Source of the DNA: Phoebastria nigripes
Taxonomy: Eukaryota > Chordata > Aves > Procellariiformes > Diomedeidae
Reading direction: 5' to 3'
DNA length: 64,000 nt
Assembly: GCA_035582835.1 (NCBI GenBank)
Contig: JAYKAV010001256.1
Span: 933,376-997,375, forward strand
Part shown: positions 35,165-46,790 of the stretch, one piece after another
How positions within the stretch are numbered: position 1 is the first letter of the stretch
Layout of the letters: every line of letters begins with the position of its first letter
Program-made: the position numbers and the translations under genes
The notes under the pieces: generated by a model
The model's database searches: none
Seen by the model: only the letters and a program-made list of their open reading frames with translations
What the model was told of the DNA's origin: nothing

Positions 35165-36035
35165 GAGCCATCACACCTTGATTTAGAGCCTTCAAGTCAT
35201 GGAAAATCTAACACCTCCATTGTAAATTGTTCCCAAGATTCATTACTCTTGCTGCTAAAATTTGCACCTTATCTTTAGTTTGAATCTGTCTGGCTTTGAC
35301 TTCCAGTCACTATATTCTTGTTATACCTTTGTCTGAGAGATGAAAGAGCCCTATCCTATTGAAAACCGTCTTTCTGTGTAGGTACTTACACAGTGTCAGC
35401 AAGTCTCCTCTCAACCTTCTTTCCAACAAGCTAAATATAGTCAGTGTCAAAATTATTCTTTCTTGGGGTGGGAAGATTGATTGTACCAAACCTGTGCCTA
35501 CTTGCCTGAGCATCCCTCTGTAATCAGTGGAGGCTTCTCCAGAAGGCAGTTTAACTAACCTCAAATGTGAATATCCCCTGAAGGTGTCTGTCTCTCTCCG
35601 GTAACTATTTAACTATTCTAGGGCAACTATGACCTTCACTTGGATGCCTCATTTAAGTGACTGAAGTTTGGTGTGATTTCCAGCCTTTAAATCATCTTTT
35701 ACCTCTTTCTGAAATCCTTTCTATTTTCTCAACAACTTTTCGGAAGGATAGAAATAAGAATTGGAGACACACGTCAGCCCCAGCTTCCCTCAGTATCCTA
35801 ATACATGGTTAGCGATGCCTCCATCGTCCTGTTCAACTCNCCTGCATTTGACCAAGAGCAAAATTAGCCTTGTCTCTCAGCCATTAGCTCCACATTCACA
35901 GTTCATATTCAGTACATTGTCTGCAATGACCTTTTGGTATTTTTTCAGAGCTTCTGCTTTCCTGAATACAGTCCCACATCCCCTAAGGCTCAGAGATACA
36001 GAATTTTCAATTTGGGGTTATATTAAAATAGATTT
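35165..36035 (-). mobile_element. Ancient CR1 LINE fragment (-)
   Basis: The reverse complement of the 3' part of CR1 ORF2 can be followed from about 35165 to 36035. Plus-strand landmarks are TGCTAAAATTTGCACCTTATC, then TTATACCTTTGTCTGAGAG, and GTAGGTACTTACACAGTGTC. CAAAATTAGCCTTGTCTCTC follows, then TTTTTCAGAGCTTCTGCTTTC with CAGTCCCACATCCCC. Words after 35700 correspond to the stretch upstream of the RT C-terminal region. The frame is broken between parts. It differs from the young copies at 19870 and 50330 and belongs to an older amniote-type CR1 lineage. Confidence 0.88.
35310..35564 (-). pseudogene. CR1 ORF2 C-terminal remnant (-)
   Basis: The minus-strand frame keeps a recognisable piece of CR1 ORF2p. 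FSLLERRLRGDLLTLCKYLH is followed within about 20 residues by GLFHLSDKGITRI. This matches the family pattern of [20 protein letters not shown] and GLFxLxDKGITR. The region N-terminal to it is scrambled and there is no catalytic motif. It is an immobile remnant. Confidence 0.88.
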
Positions 36036-36039
36036 GTAG

Positions 36040-36200
36040 TGTACTCGGAGCTGCCAATCAGGATCAGGGCCTCACCACACAAACACACAGTGAGAGACAG
36101 TCCCTGCCCTGAAGAATTTACACTCTAAATTAGACAAGACAGACAGTAGTAGTGTGTGTGGGTGGCTAAATGGAGACACTGAAAACTGAAGGCCACAAAG
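36040..36200 (-). mobile_element. Ancient amniote SINE relic (MIR-like) (-)
   Basis: The plus strand reads GATCAGGGCCTCACCACACA, then AACACACAGTGAGAGACAG, TCCCTGCCCTGAAGAATTTA and CACTCTAAATTAGACAAGAC. This string (ACAGTCCCTGCCC.GAAGAGCTTACA.TCTAA) is very common in turtle, crocodile and bird genomes as part of old MIR-like repeats. It abuts the end of the older CR1. Confidence 0.75.
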
Positions 36201-37184
36201 AGATTTGAGGTTTCCCAGACCTTCCCACCCCCACTAGCTTATCAAAGTGATGTATGAGACTTGTCTTGCTGATACCCACCGCATGACTCCATCTCAGCAT
36301 CCTTCTTGCTGCAGCCCCACATGGTTGCAGGTGCAGGGCTGCTATCACTTGACCAGCTCTATATGACCCATATCCAACCGGAGGTTAAACATATTTCAGC
36401 AGAAGCATGAGTTGGATGGGCTCTGTGCTGCAGGAGGCCCCAGGGACAGGAGCACAGCTGAGATGAAGCTTCCTGCCAAAGCTTCTCCCAGGCACAGACA
36501 TAGTTCATGGTTGTGGCCAAGACCAACCTAGGGTTCAGCAATCCCCAGTAATAATGTCTAGCTCTCCAGTGGCTGGGTTTCTTTGCTGTTAGTGTTCAAC
36601 AGGACCAGAAACCAGGCAAGGGTAAATTTAGCTCTGAGGAGCAAAGCAAAAGTACAAGATGAAGTTCTGTATGTTTCCTTGCCAGTGCTAGAGCTGGTGC
36701 ATCTTTCTTCTCGCACTCTCCAGGGTAGCCACCCAGGTTTTAAGACTCTTTCACTCCAACTCTTTCCGACAGGAAGAAGGACTTTGAAATGTATTTTAGA
36801 NATCTAATTGGACTTGAAAGGGGTTTCAGTATATCTAAGCTATCTCTGTCAGCACTGACTTTCTAGCTGAATATTTTGCAACCCCACAGCAAGAGGTGTA
36901 GACACAGGACAACTGCTGGGAATGGGAGGGTAGAGTGTGGAGCACCTGCCTTCACTAGTTTTTGAGCCGTCCTCTTGCTTTGGGCAGCTATGCGGCTTGT
37001 GGATATACAAACAAGCTGGAAGTAGGATTTGCATGGTATAGTTTTCCATAGATCTATTCGGCTTCAGTTAAAGTCCATGTAACTTTTTTTGTTCTTACCA
37101 GGAAAAGGAAGATCTGAACCTTGTTTTAATCTTACTTTTTCTGTCATTGCCTAGTTTTTATTCCTCTGTAGGTTAAGCTACTAA
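36201..37184. other. Unique sequence, slightly GC-richer
   Basis: Short frames of 60-74 codons only. No domain, splice pair or repeat that I can name. Confidence 0.45.
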
Positions 37185-37216
37185 GAAAACAAAATGAAAC
37201 AAAACAAAACAAAATT
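37185..37216. repeat. (AAAAC)n microsatellite
   Basis: About five AAAAC/AAAC units, imperfect on the left. Confidence 0.85.
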
Positions 37217-39940
37217 GGTTTGGCAATCAATTCCAGCCACTGAATGAGCAGTAAGTACTTTCTTGGGAAGAAAATAATTTAATAGAGGTGTTTAAACACA
37301 CTGTAAAATCATTTCTAGGAAATAACATACAGCATTTGGAAATGGATTCTCTATCGTGAGAACCTGCAAGATGCTGAGCAAATTCACTTCTCACACATGT
37401 ACATGGGAGTTGAAGACAATCAGAGTTTAATCCTACATTAACTGAAGTCAAGAGTAGTAACCCAAGGCATTCAGCACCTTCTAGCAGATATTCAGCTCCA
37501 GTGCTACTGGTCTCTGCATATTGCTCTAGTTTATAACAAATCATGTCTTGCCCCAAAAAATCCCCCTCTGCCAAATGGCTCCTTTCCTTTCACAGCTCCT
37601 AGCACTGACTAGATTTTCAACACGACATGGGGCAAATTGGCTGAGTACTTTCAAAACAGGTCTACAGGGTAAAGCCAGACTTTCCGTTGTAATGATTATT
37701 CTCAATTGCTCCAGGCTGGGGTCAGGAACTATGTTGATCTTGAGCCCATGCCACCATCAAAGCTGTAAGGCTGAAATGCAGAATGGGAAAAAGCCAAACC
37801 AGAAAGAAGTAAAGCAGAAAATCATAACAGGGATCTGATGGGGTTGGGATTTGTGGTGGGAAGAGCAAACAGGGACTGGCAAAGGTAGATAGGGTGAATC
37901 TGGGCCATATTATATGGCATTATGCTTTGAGACATCAGGCACTGGAAGGGAAAATGGGAGCTAACACCTCTCCCTTACCTTACGGAAAGATATAAATATC
38001 AGTTAATTAACTTTCCTCAAGGACAAGGGGACAAAACTGCTGAACACCTCGGAAAAGAACATAGGCAAATTAATTTCTTTGCTTCCAGTCAATAAGCCAC
38101 AAAAAGGTGAAAATTATATATATGTGTATAATATGCTTATTATAATTATTTATACATATAAAAAAATAAAATCATAAAGATAAAAACATCTAAGCACGCT
38201 CCACCTATGGTACTACGTGAAATAAGGAGTCAAAAAATAAATCCCCTACCAACAAAACCTGNGTATTTAATGAATACTAAATAAAAGAGACAACAAACGT
38301 CTCACAGGCAACCTTCATTTTGGATTTTCTATGTTTTTCAGTGTTTGACTTTGAAGCATTAATAACATTCTGCCAGGCTGGCTTGGGATGTATTCTGGTT
38401 TTTGGTAGCAATGTCATCTTTCTGAGTAAAGTGCCTTTTTGCCCTGTGCTACTCTTGTGGAGAAAAAGAGNAGAGAGAGATAAAACCAGATGTGCTGGGT
38501 ACTAATCTGATTGCTTAACGTGTTTTTGGAAGATGCTCTGATACTGTGATGATTCAAGCTAAATGAGAACTTGCAGATAAGTGGAACTGAGCCCCAGGTT
38601 GTCAGTAATGAACTTCAACTAACTCACACTGGGCCTAAGCCCAATAGCACCGGGCACTTTTACCTACCACAGAAGGCAATGATAAGACACGAGTATGCTC
38701 ATCTCCCTGCGGATCCAAGATATGATACCACTTGCAGGCAAAATTACATTAGCTGCTTACTGTGCTGCAAATTTTAATGGTTTATAAGCAACGAGAAATT
38801 GCCACATTGTAAATTTGGGATAGATGGCATAGAAATCAGACAGACGTATGGGGATGTTCCATTCGCTCTCAGCTGAGTTATACTTTATTAATATCCTGCT
38901 TTCTCTTTGTTTACAGCACCAATTGGTTTTATGAGTGGGTAAAGGGCATTTTGCTCATTTGTTTTGGTTTAACACAGGGGAAACAAGAAAAAAAAAGAAG
39001 GAAAAAAGACAATCACTCCTTGCTCCCTTGCTCTTCTTCCTTCCCAGACCTCATACCCGCACCAGAGGAAAAGTTATGTTAGTGACAGCGTAAGTGTCAC
39101 TAAACATAGTTGTTGCTATAAAGGTCCTAACATTGTTTCCTTGACGACATNCCAGGTACCATGGTGATGAGCGTGGTAGTGTCCCGAATGGGGACATCTA
39201 CCCTTTGTTTTTTGCTTTGGATTTCCTCTTACTTGCCACCAGTTCTCCTCCTGTAGCAGGGACGTATCTGTCCTCACCATACACACATGCTCTTAGGTAA
39301 AAAATTCCCTGTTAGCAGGACACTGCACATCTCTCCCTCGCTCCGTCACCTCTTTGCAGTGAGTCTACCAGTTAGGCAGCGTAAGAGCGAACCTCTGCAC
39401 ACTACAATAGTGTGTGGATCCTTCCCTGGTGCCCTGCAGATGATGAAAAGACACCAAAAACTCCATGACATGAGCATCCCTTTATCATGTCGTGTTCACT
39501 GAAGAGGTAAGTTGCACATATAAAGCCTTGGGAAAATTACTTCAGCTATTTGGGTGAGCAGTCAGTAAGTCTGGTAAGTATGGTTAAGCCCTGGGGTGCA
39601 TATTTACTACCCAGCCTTTAACGCTGTAAAAGAGGATTTGAGATTTTCCTCTGAGACCTGGGAACTCACATTCACACCACCCACACTAATATGTGTAGCC
39701 AGAAGTGCGGGCAAAAAGTGAGGATGTTTATGCACGAGACTGTTTCTCAAGTACATGCACCTCTGAATGAACGGAGTGAAAGTGTGATGAATTACATCCA
39801 GAGCAATACATTTCCCTCTCTCTTACTGCTAAACTCCATGCTCAGAGACATAGTTATATTATATGCACAGCTTACGAGATGCGCACACTAATATTACAGC
39901 TGCCACTTAGAAGGGTAGTGAGGAGGGAGTAACAAATGCT
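37217..39940. other. Unique AT-rich sequence
   Basis: An AT-rich block with alternating TA and short inverted words lies at 38106-38166. No gene. The region 39050-39500 is somewhat GC-richer and holds a 71-codon frame without a recognisable domain. Confidence 0.5.
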
Positions 39941-40500
39941 GCATTGTCAGTCTGCAACAATAAAGAATAATTTTCATTCCTTGTGCACAAGAGCTCCAAT
40001 TATAATCTAATTCAATTCAGATTAACTATGCTTTGATGGCATTTCCATTACATAAAAAATAAATTTATTAGCCAAGTATAATGTGTTTTGACTATAGTTC
40101 TAATGCTAATAAGGAGGCTGTTTAACTGNTTTAATGCTGCGTTTTAACCACAGTTATAAGCTATTTCTTCAAAATTTATAATCAGGGTGTGCAAATATTA
40201 CACTGGAAACTCACAGAAAGGAAAATTATCAGGATTTACAGGTGAGCCGTTAATAAAGGCTTATAATCCTTTGGGTTTAAATCCCACCCATTAAGAATTT
40301 TCATAACATACTTTCATCAAAGTCTCTTTCCAGGTGTTTTGTCCCAGGCTAATCTCATGGTCTGGTGAAAGGCGNCAGACGTGATGGGATCAAATTAATG
40401 TTGCTTTATCTAAGGATTGTTAATGACCCATTGCAGGTATATCTAAACCACAGACACCTAATCTAATTATAGCACAAGAGCTGTGTCTTTTGTGCTCTGT
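39941..40500. promoter_or_regulatory. TAAT/ATTA-rich stretch, candidate conserved non-coding element
   Basis: Homeodomain core words (TAAT or ATTA) occur at unusual density, for example in CAATTATAATCTAATTCAAT, CTAATGCTAATAAGG, CAAATTAATGTTGC and ACACCTAATCTAATTATAGC. No transposon or simple repeat is visible, and no open frame covers it. In vertebrate gene deserts such stretches are sometimes developmental enhancers. Here that is inference from composition only, since TAAT is also expected more often in AT-rich DNA. Confidence 0.25.
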
Positions 40501-43339
40501 GAATGATCTCGATACCTTTTGTACTGCCAGCCTCTCCAGCAATCCTCATCCTCTCCCCGAGTTCCTCACGGGTTTGTCTTCCACTCGTTCATATTTTAAT
40601 GTCTATTGTGGGCTCTAAGGACAGGGCGCTCACCGTTGCCCTCTTTGCCCAGTGCACAAATGGAAGGAAGCTAGTAACTAATTAGCCATTCTGATTAGTG
40701 GAGCACATATTTATGTTTCCACCCAGGGCTTTAGGGCATGTGTTTGAGCTATTACAAATGAGAACCTAAAGCAATCTTCCCTCCTGCCCAAAGGGATCAC
40801 AAAGTTGGATCAGCTCTGCATCACTTTGCTGGTCTTCAAGCCATCATTTGCCTTTTGGGAGACTGTGCACAGGATGCTGGCATGGAGTTCGGAGGTTGAC
40901 AGCTCTGCTCTTCGCCAAAATACAAGGGGCTTTATAGAGCCAGAGCAAACTATGAAACTGTATACCATGAGGAAACACGCTCAGCACACACTCGCCCTAT
41001 TTATTGCAGAAAAGACCTACCCTGACAATCCATCTCAAGGTAAATGATAATTTTTGTGTAGCTTGCAATTGAATTGAAATGGTCACTGCTTGGGCAGCTT
41101 GCTTTAGTCAAGAAACAGTTGTCTTGGAAGAAACTAGATCTCCCAGCTCTGGAACCACTCAGAAATGGATGCAGTAACAGATGGAAAATTCTGATTACTT
41201 CAAATTTATATCTATGAAAGCTCCATTTTAATTACATTCCACGGTGACAGAAAACCAGGCCCCTGCTGTACTTATGAATTACTTTCTATTCAAATTTGCT
41301 TCTCGTTGATGCCATTAGTTTATGTTAACAGAAATTAACATTTGATTTCTTTTTCTCTTTCACAATTTCTTTTCAGAACAAAAACACTTTCATTGGGAAG
41401 TCATCACTGAATCAAATTATATCTGGGAGGAAAAAAAACACCAAACAGCCCCCCCAAGTTTTGAAGTAATATCTTCCAAGAGGAGGGGGAAAACAGAAAT
41501 GCCAAAGGAAATTTGGGCCATTAGTCAGCCTTCTCCAATTATTTATGATGAACAATTTATCCACACTTTTTAATACTCTTATGGGGAAAATGCATTTTCC
41601 ACAAACAGATCAACAATTTAATATTTATTTTTTCCTCAGCTTAAATCTTCTTTTTATTGCTTAACACACATCTGTAGACAATATATCTAAGCCCCTGAGT
41701 TTGTCATTTTCTTTGCAAGTGCAGTTGCTTACATGGGTAAAAGATTTATTATAGCAATCTAAAAGATCAAGAAACAACAAGTTCTAATGACTGGACTCTA
41801 AAGCTGGATTAATTGACTCTGGATATGCTGCATAATTTTTTCTTTTNTTTTTTTTTTGGTGCAGTTAGGGCAATTAGTCATTGGGAGATAAGGGAGATAT
41901 CACTGCAAATCTCTGAGACAAGACTTTCTAAAATATATATTTCAGCTAAACCAGAAGATGGGAGCTACCTGTCAACTTCCATGGCCTTTTCTTGTAGAAT
42001 GTCAGATTAGATGAGCATAATGTTCCCTTGTGGCCTTAAAATTTACGAAGTATTTATTTCAGAGTTGTTCTGTACTAGTCACCTAGGTCAAATAATAGGT
42101 CAAGCATTTGTGAAAAACCAGACAAGCAGATACAAGCATCACCATGGGGCAGAAAATCGCAGTCTTCATCCTGTTAAGTGCTTCAGCCAGATCCTCAAAA
42201 TGATGACCAGAAAGCTGAGGGCAACCTGCAGTTCTAAACCAGCAGCTCAAGTGACAATTTGAAGGGAAACAACCAACACTGGAATGAAATACCATCACCT
42301 CAGACGGTAGGTTACAGCTGCTGAAAATGTGCTCAAGTCATTTGCTCATTTCTAACCTGTAAATTAGACATAAATTTGCAATTGATACATAACAGGGAAA
42401 AAAAAAAAAGATCGAACAAAACCCAACCCCCCAAAAAACCTATTAAAGCTTTATTCCAGAGTGCATAAACAGAATTACCACCATCTTTCTGCGTAAGGTG
42501 GTAACAACCTCTCCTTTGTGCCTAGTGCCAGTGACACAACATCTGGAAAGGTGTTCAGTTGGAACACCTCATTATCAGAAAGAGCTGGAGGCACTTCAGA
42601 GGCATCGACTCAAACAATTAAAGAGGTAGGAGGACTGATCTGGGAGGAAACAGCCTCTGAATAACTTGGGAAAGTGATGACTAAGGCACTGTTGGCTCTT
42701 TGTGACTTTTATGGGAGANTTTGCAGAGGTTTCAATGGGATCTTGATGAAGGACAAAGATATGCTAATCGATGGCAAATGTTCAAAATGTGTGAAAAAGA
42801 GGAGGAAAAGGAATATTTAGCCACAGCACAGAGTAGAATGAAGTGGAATTAGAAGGGAAAAAATAGAAGCAAACTTTCCTAAAACATCAGAATTTATAAC
42901 AGGTAAATGATGAAGATAAAACGGGTGGAACAATCCCATGGAACAGAATATGCTTTTTGACACTTTTAAGCTAACTTCACTCATGGAAAAAGTATTAGGA
43001 GGTGACATGACATAGCCTGGAAATTGGGATTTCCTAGTCTTGAGAAATGAGCCTGGATAAGGCTCTGAGAAATTTTCAGTTCATTGTGGGAGTCCAAGTC
43101 CAGATTCCAGTTTGTTATCTCTGTTGCAAGGCAAAGCCCTCTGACCTGAGTATATCCAAAACAAGGGGTCTTCAAAATGGCAAGGTCCTCTTTCTTAATT
43201 CTTTCCCTATCAAAGCTTCAGAGCAAATACTGAAAGATGAAAATGCTTTCACCTCAAAAACATGTAGCTAGGTGCTACCATGGAGTACACACTGCTGCTG
43301 GATTCAGCAGAAAAGGGGGATGACTTATTGATAAGATCC
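40501..43339. other. Unique AT-rich sequence, no gene seen
   Basis: A T-run with N at 41843-41858, an A-run at 42397-42408 and an A/C-rich stretch at 42420-42440. Frames reach 83 codons, with no recognisable family. Confidence 0.5.
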
Positions 43340-43365
43340 CTGAATATAAATATATATATATATAG
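43340..43365. repeat. (TA)n microsatellite
   Basis: Short alternating TA run, about 18 uninterrupted bases. Confidence 0.85.
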
Positions 43366-43695
43366 TTGCAGATCAGGTTTTAGAGGCTTGTGTCTTACTA
43401 CCCATTATAGGAAAGTCTGTCTTCTACGTATGGAGATGAATTCAGCATCTGATAAACAGTGAGCTGCACATTACCTGAACTTCTGACCTGTTCAGTGAAA
43501 AAGTGCCATGCCAGTTCTCATCTTTTGCCTCCTTATTATCCATTGTTTATATACTCCTATCCAAAACACTCCAAATATTTAAATTATGAATAATGAGGAG
43601 TCACAGGAAGGAAATCCAGTCCAATATTTCTTTCCTTTGAGATTATTATCCTTTTTTTCTCTGGGGTTTTCTTTGGTTGATTTTTGGTTTGGGTT

Positions 43696-43697
<2 letters not shown>

Positions 43698-43733
<36 letters not shown>
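43698..43733. repeat. (GTT)12 microsatellite
   Basis: Twelve perfect GTT units in a T/G-rich context. The Cys-run (plus) and Asn-run (minus) open frames across it are repeat translation. Confidence 0.97.
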
Positions 43734-43734
<1 letters not shown>

Positions 43735-45820
43735 GTTTTGTTTCTTTTTGTCTGGAGGGTCAGCACTACAAGAAAAATGACCAACTCTAAAAAAAGGCAG
43801 TTGTTATCAGCTTAATGATCAGTGAGTAACTGGATCCTGCAAGGACCCAAGGGCCCTCAGTTCAACAAGAGTCAATGACTACTGAAGATACACAGCCTTT
43901 CTCAGCATTGATCCTTATTTATACAATTCAGAAAAACCCTGAAAGCAGGAGAAACCATGTTGATGGCAATAAGGCATTTATGGCCTTGAGTAGCTGCTGG
44001 TCCCTGGACGACTGTAAGTAAAGCCTCAAGTCNTCTTCTGACTCTGCAGCTGCTGCAAAGATACAGAATGTCTGTGTTGGATACAGAAATATTTTAATAA
44101 CTTTAAATATAATATAGAAATATGTTGAGCTCCTTTTGTATGCATCCTCCCTCTTTTAGCACTTAGCCTTCCTNTTGTTCTTTGTGGAGGTGCTGGATAA
44201 TGTGTGTAATGTATTAAAGTGGTTCTTTCCAAAGAAAGACATGAAGCAGAATGCATGAGGAAGGAAAGAGAAAAATGGTGAGGCATAGAAAAGTAGTAAG
44301 TAAGAACTGAAAAATAAATTGCAAGAGTCTTCTAAAAATATTTTATAGGAGAAAAAAATGTAGTCATCTCCACATCAATATCAAAGCAGTCCATCTGTTT
44401 GCGTTGCATGGAAGCGACCCCTAAACAAGGAGTAATGATCAAGCAATTAGAGTGTGGTAAGGTAACAGCCCCCACACCAAGTTAGCAGAGCTGCCGTAGA
44501 CCTCTCTCTGTTTCATGTCAGCCAAACAGTAGAGTCTGTTGGCACGTTTACACCAGTGACACACCAGCCTCTCTACTCCAAGCATGTGGTGGTCTTCTCT
44601 ATGATTCTCTAAAACCAGCAAGCCCTTAACCCCACNGTATACTTCCTATATGTCCTACTGGATCCATCACAGCATCTACACTCTCTCCAAGCACCCCCCA
44701 GAAAAAATCCTGAACGTGCTGGTGAAACCTTCTGCCACACAATAAGTAAGGGAAGACTCTGTAAGTGATGACCAGCCATGGTGTCTATCCTGGTCTTCTG
44801 GAAACTCTGGCGCATCACCCTAAGCACTTTCCTCTGTGCTTTAGGGCAAGGACTGACTGCAGTGTGAGCAAAGATGGGATTTTATTCTGAAAACGCTAAC
44901 CGTGCAGAAACTGGATGCNCTGAGGATTAAAAAGAAAGACTTACATCCCTCTAGACTCAGGTGCCAGCATGGGCAGTCACTTCACAGAGCAGGAAAGTAC
45001 TGAGCACATGGCTTGTGACAGGCTTTATATTGCCTGAAATGGGAGCTCACGCAGCAGACCAACAGCGTGAGAAATGGGCTGTGGAGAGACCAGAAGGAAG
45101 AACGGACTGGAGTGTGCTGAACAAACAAAGAGGAAATCATATAATCAGGGAGAAAAGGTATGGCCCTTGGCAAGACCTCTGGTAGTAAAATCTATGTTAA
45201 CAATATCACCTTGTAAATTTGTTGAATGTATGTAACTCTGCTTCCTCTGGATAATATTTTTATTATGAAAAAAAGCCTTCCTCAAAAGATAAATATGTTT
45301 CAAAGGAAGTTTGAGGGGAGTTTTAACAGATCACACTTACACTTTTATAAAAAGAAAAGAAACGCAACATTCAAACATTGCTTGGGGTACAAATGAGAAA
45401 TTTGTGGCCAGCTGCAAGTCTTTTTGTTTTCTTTCCCAAATTAACAATGANGAGGCCAGCTCAGTTTGCTTTCCTGATATTATAGCCAGAGAACATTCAT
45501 TTCATGCAGGTTGGCTGTGGCTCGGGGGGATATTAAGCCGTTTGCATTAATAATAATCAAGGACTACCTACCATCAAAACAAGTTGTAGACTCGACAGTC
45601 TGATTACATCTTTTCAGGGAGAGGAAATGAAGTTTAGCGCTTGTTTAAACATAACGAAATGAATTTAAGAAGTTACTAAAAAACTATTAAAACTCATCTC
45701 CCACTCATTCAGTTTCATTATGGATAAAAATCAGCAGACTGGGAGAGAGGGAGGGTCTTAGATACCCTGACCTTGTGAGTTTTTTGTTAAGACTGACTCA
45801 TTTAATAAAAAGTGCATTTC
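43734..45820. other. Unique sequence, no gene seen
   Basis: The stretch 44400-44860 is somewhat GC-richer, with frames of 60-74 codons and no recognisable domain. A-runs are short. Confidence 0.45.
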
Positions 45821-45824
45821 AATT

Positions 45825-46385
45825 CAGACAAATGCAAGGTCCTCCATCTAGGAACCAGGGATACAGACCGTACTGAAAAGGCAGGGATATGCTATGCTGA
45901 AACAAGATCTAAGGCTTCTTCCTGCATAACCAACTGAAAAAAAAAAAGGTAAAAAACATGTGATGCTGTAACAAAGAATGCAAATAAAATCTTTGGGTGC
46001 TTAAGCATCAGGTTAGAGTATAGAAATGCTATTAGTGATAGGACTTGTGAGGTTTTTCCTGGACTGTTTCCAGCAATCACACTTACAAAAAAGATATTAA
46101 TTAAGAAAGATTTTGGAAATTATCTTAAAAGGATAATCTAGGATAACGAACATGCCTTTAAGGGGAAATCATCGTTTCCCAATCTATTTAATATACTTGT
46201 AGATGACCGAGAGCTGACCTGGTCATGGGTTATATGCACTTAGAGAAGGAAGAGCTTTCTGACTGTAAACTGATCTTTAATTTAGAAGAAGTAAAAACAA
46301 ACAAAGTGTACCAGCCAGTGTTTGGAAGATGAAACTAGATAAATTCAGGCTAAACCATTAGCGTGATTAGCTCCACAAAGAGTGT
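45825..46385 (+). mobile_element. Ancient CR1 LINE fragment (+)
   Basis: A worn plus-strand CR1 ORF2 segment. Landmarks in the right order are CAAATGCAAGGTCCTCCATC, then GATGCTGTAACAAAGAATGC and AAATAAAATCTTTGGGTGC. Next come CTGGACTGTTTCCAGCAATC, ACAAAAAAGATATTAATTA and AACTGATCTTTAATTTAG. Last is TTGGAAGATGAAACTAGATA, followed by AATTCAGGCT. These match the order of old amniote CR1 from before the C-terminal RT region to its end. An A-run (45938-45948) interrupts it, and frames are destroyed. It ends without a visible octamer tail. Confidence 0.8.
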
Positions 46386-46464
46386 ATCTAGATTTCATGT
46401 TAATTCTTCATCAGTTAAACTGTTTAACTTAAGACTGAGCTACAGCATACCCATTTAAAAAACA

Positions 46465-46790
46465 AAAGACATGCAAGCAGAGTTTGTAGAATTGGCACAG
46501 AAATTACTGAGTAAAAGTGCTATGCCATGGGATAACACAAAGCTGGAGGAGATCTACCAGAGCGTCAGGTCCCCTGTGGACAACTATGTCACTGAACGAT
46601 GTAGCAGGGAGGAACTGAGGGTGTCCTTACTCCTGCTGAAGCTCTGGCAGCCCATCCATTCCCCCAGCACATGACTGTGGATTCCCTCCAAGTCCTTGAC
46701 CCGGAGCTCCAGACGCAGCTAATCATCCAAGAAAATAGCTGGCCCCAGCCCGCGGGGTTCCTGCAGCAGGTGAGAGCCTTCTGCACTGTG
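46465..46790 (+). other. GC-richer open stretch of unknown origin, ending in a donor-like site
   Basis: This follows the ancient CR1 by about 80 bases. The plus frame 46471-46674 (67 codons, starting MQAEFVELAQKLLSKSAMPW) is open, then a second frame opens at 46671 and continues through DPELQTQLIIQ. Base composition jumps from AT-rich to GC-rich at about 46540. At 46770 the sequence CTGCAGCAG is followed by GTGAGA, a good 5' splice-site match. I do not recognise the protein. It could be a decayed exon, part of a retroviral or retrogene insert, or chance. A frame change would be needed to join the two open parts, which argues against an intact exon. Confidence 0.3.

Noticed and set aside
43584..43784. 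Poly-Asn (-) and poly-Cys (+) frames
   Set aside because: They are (GTT)12 read in different frames.
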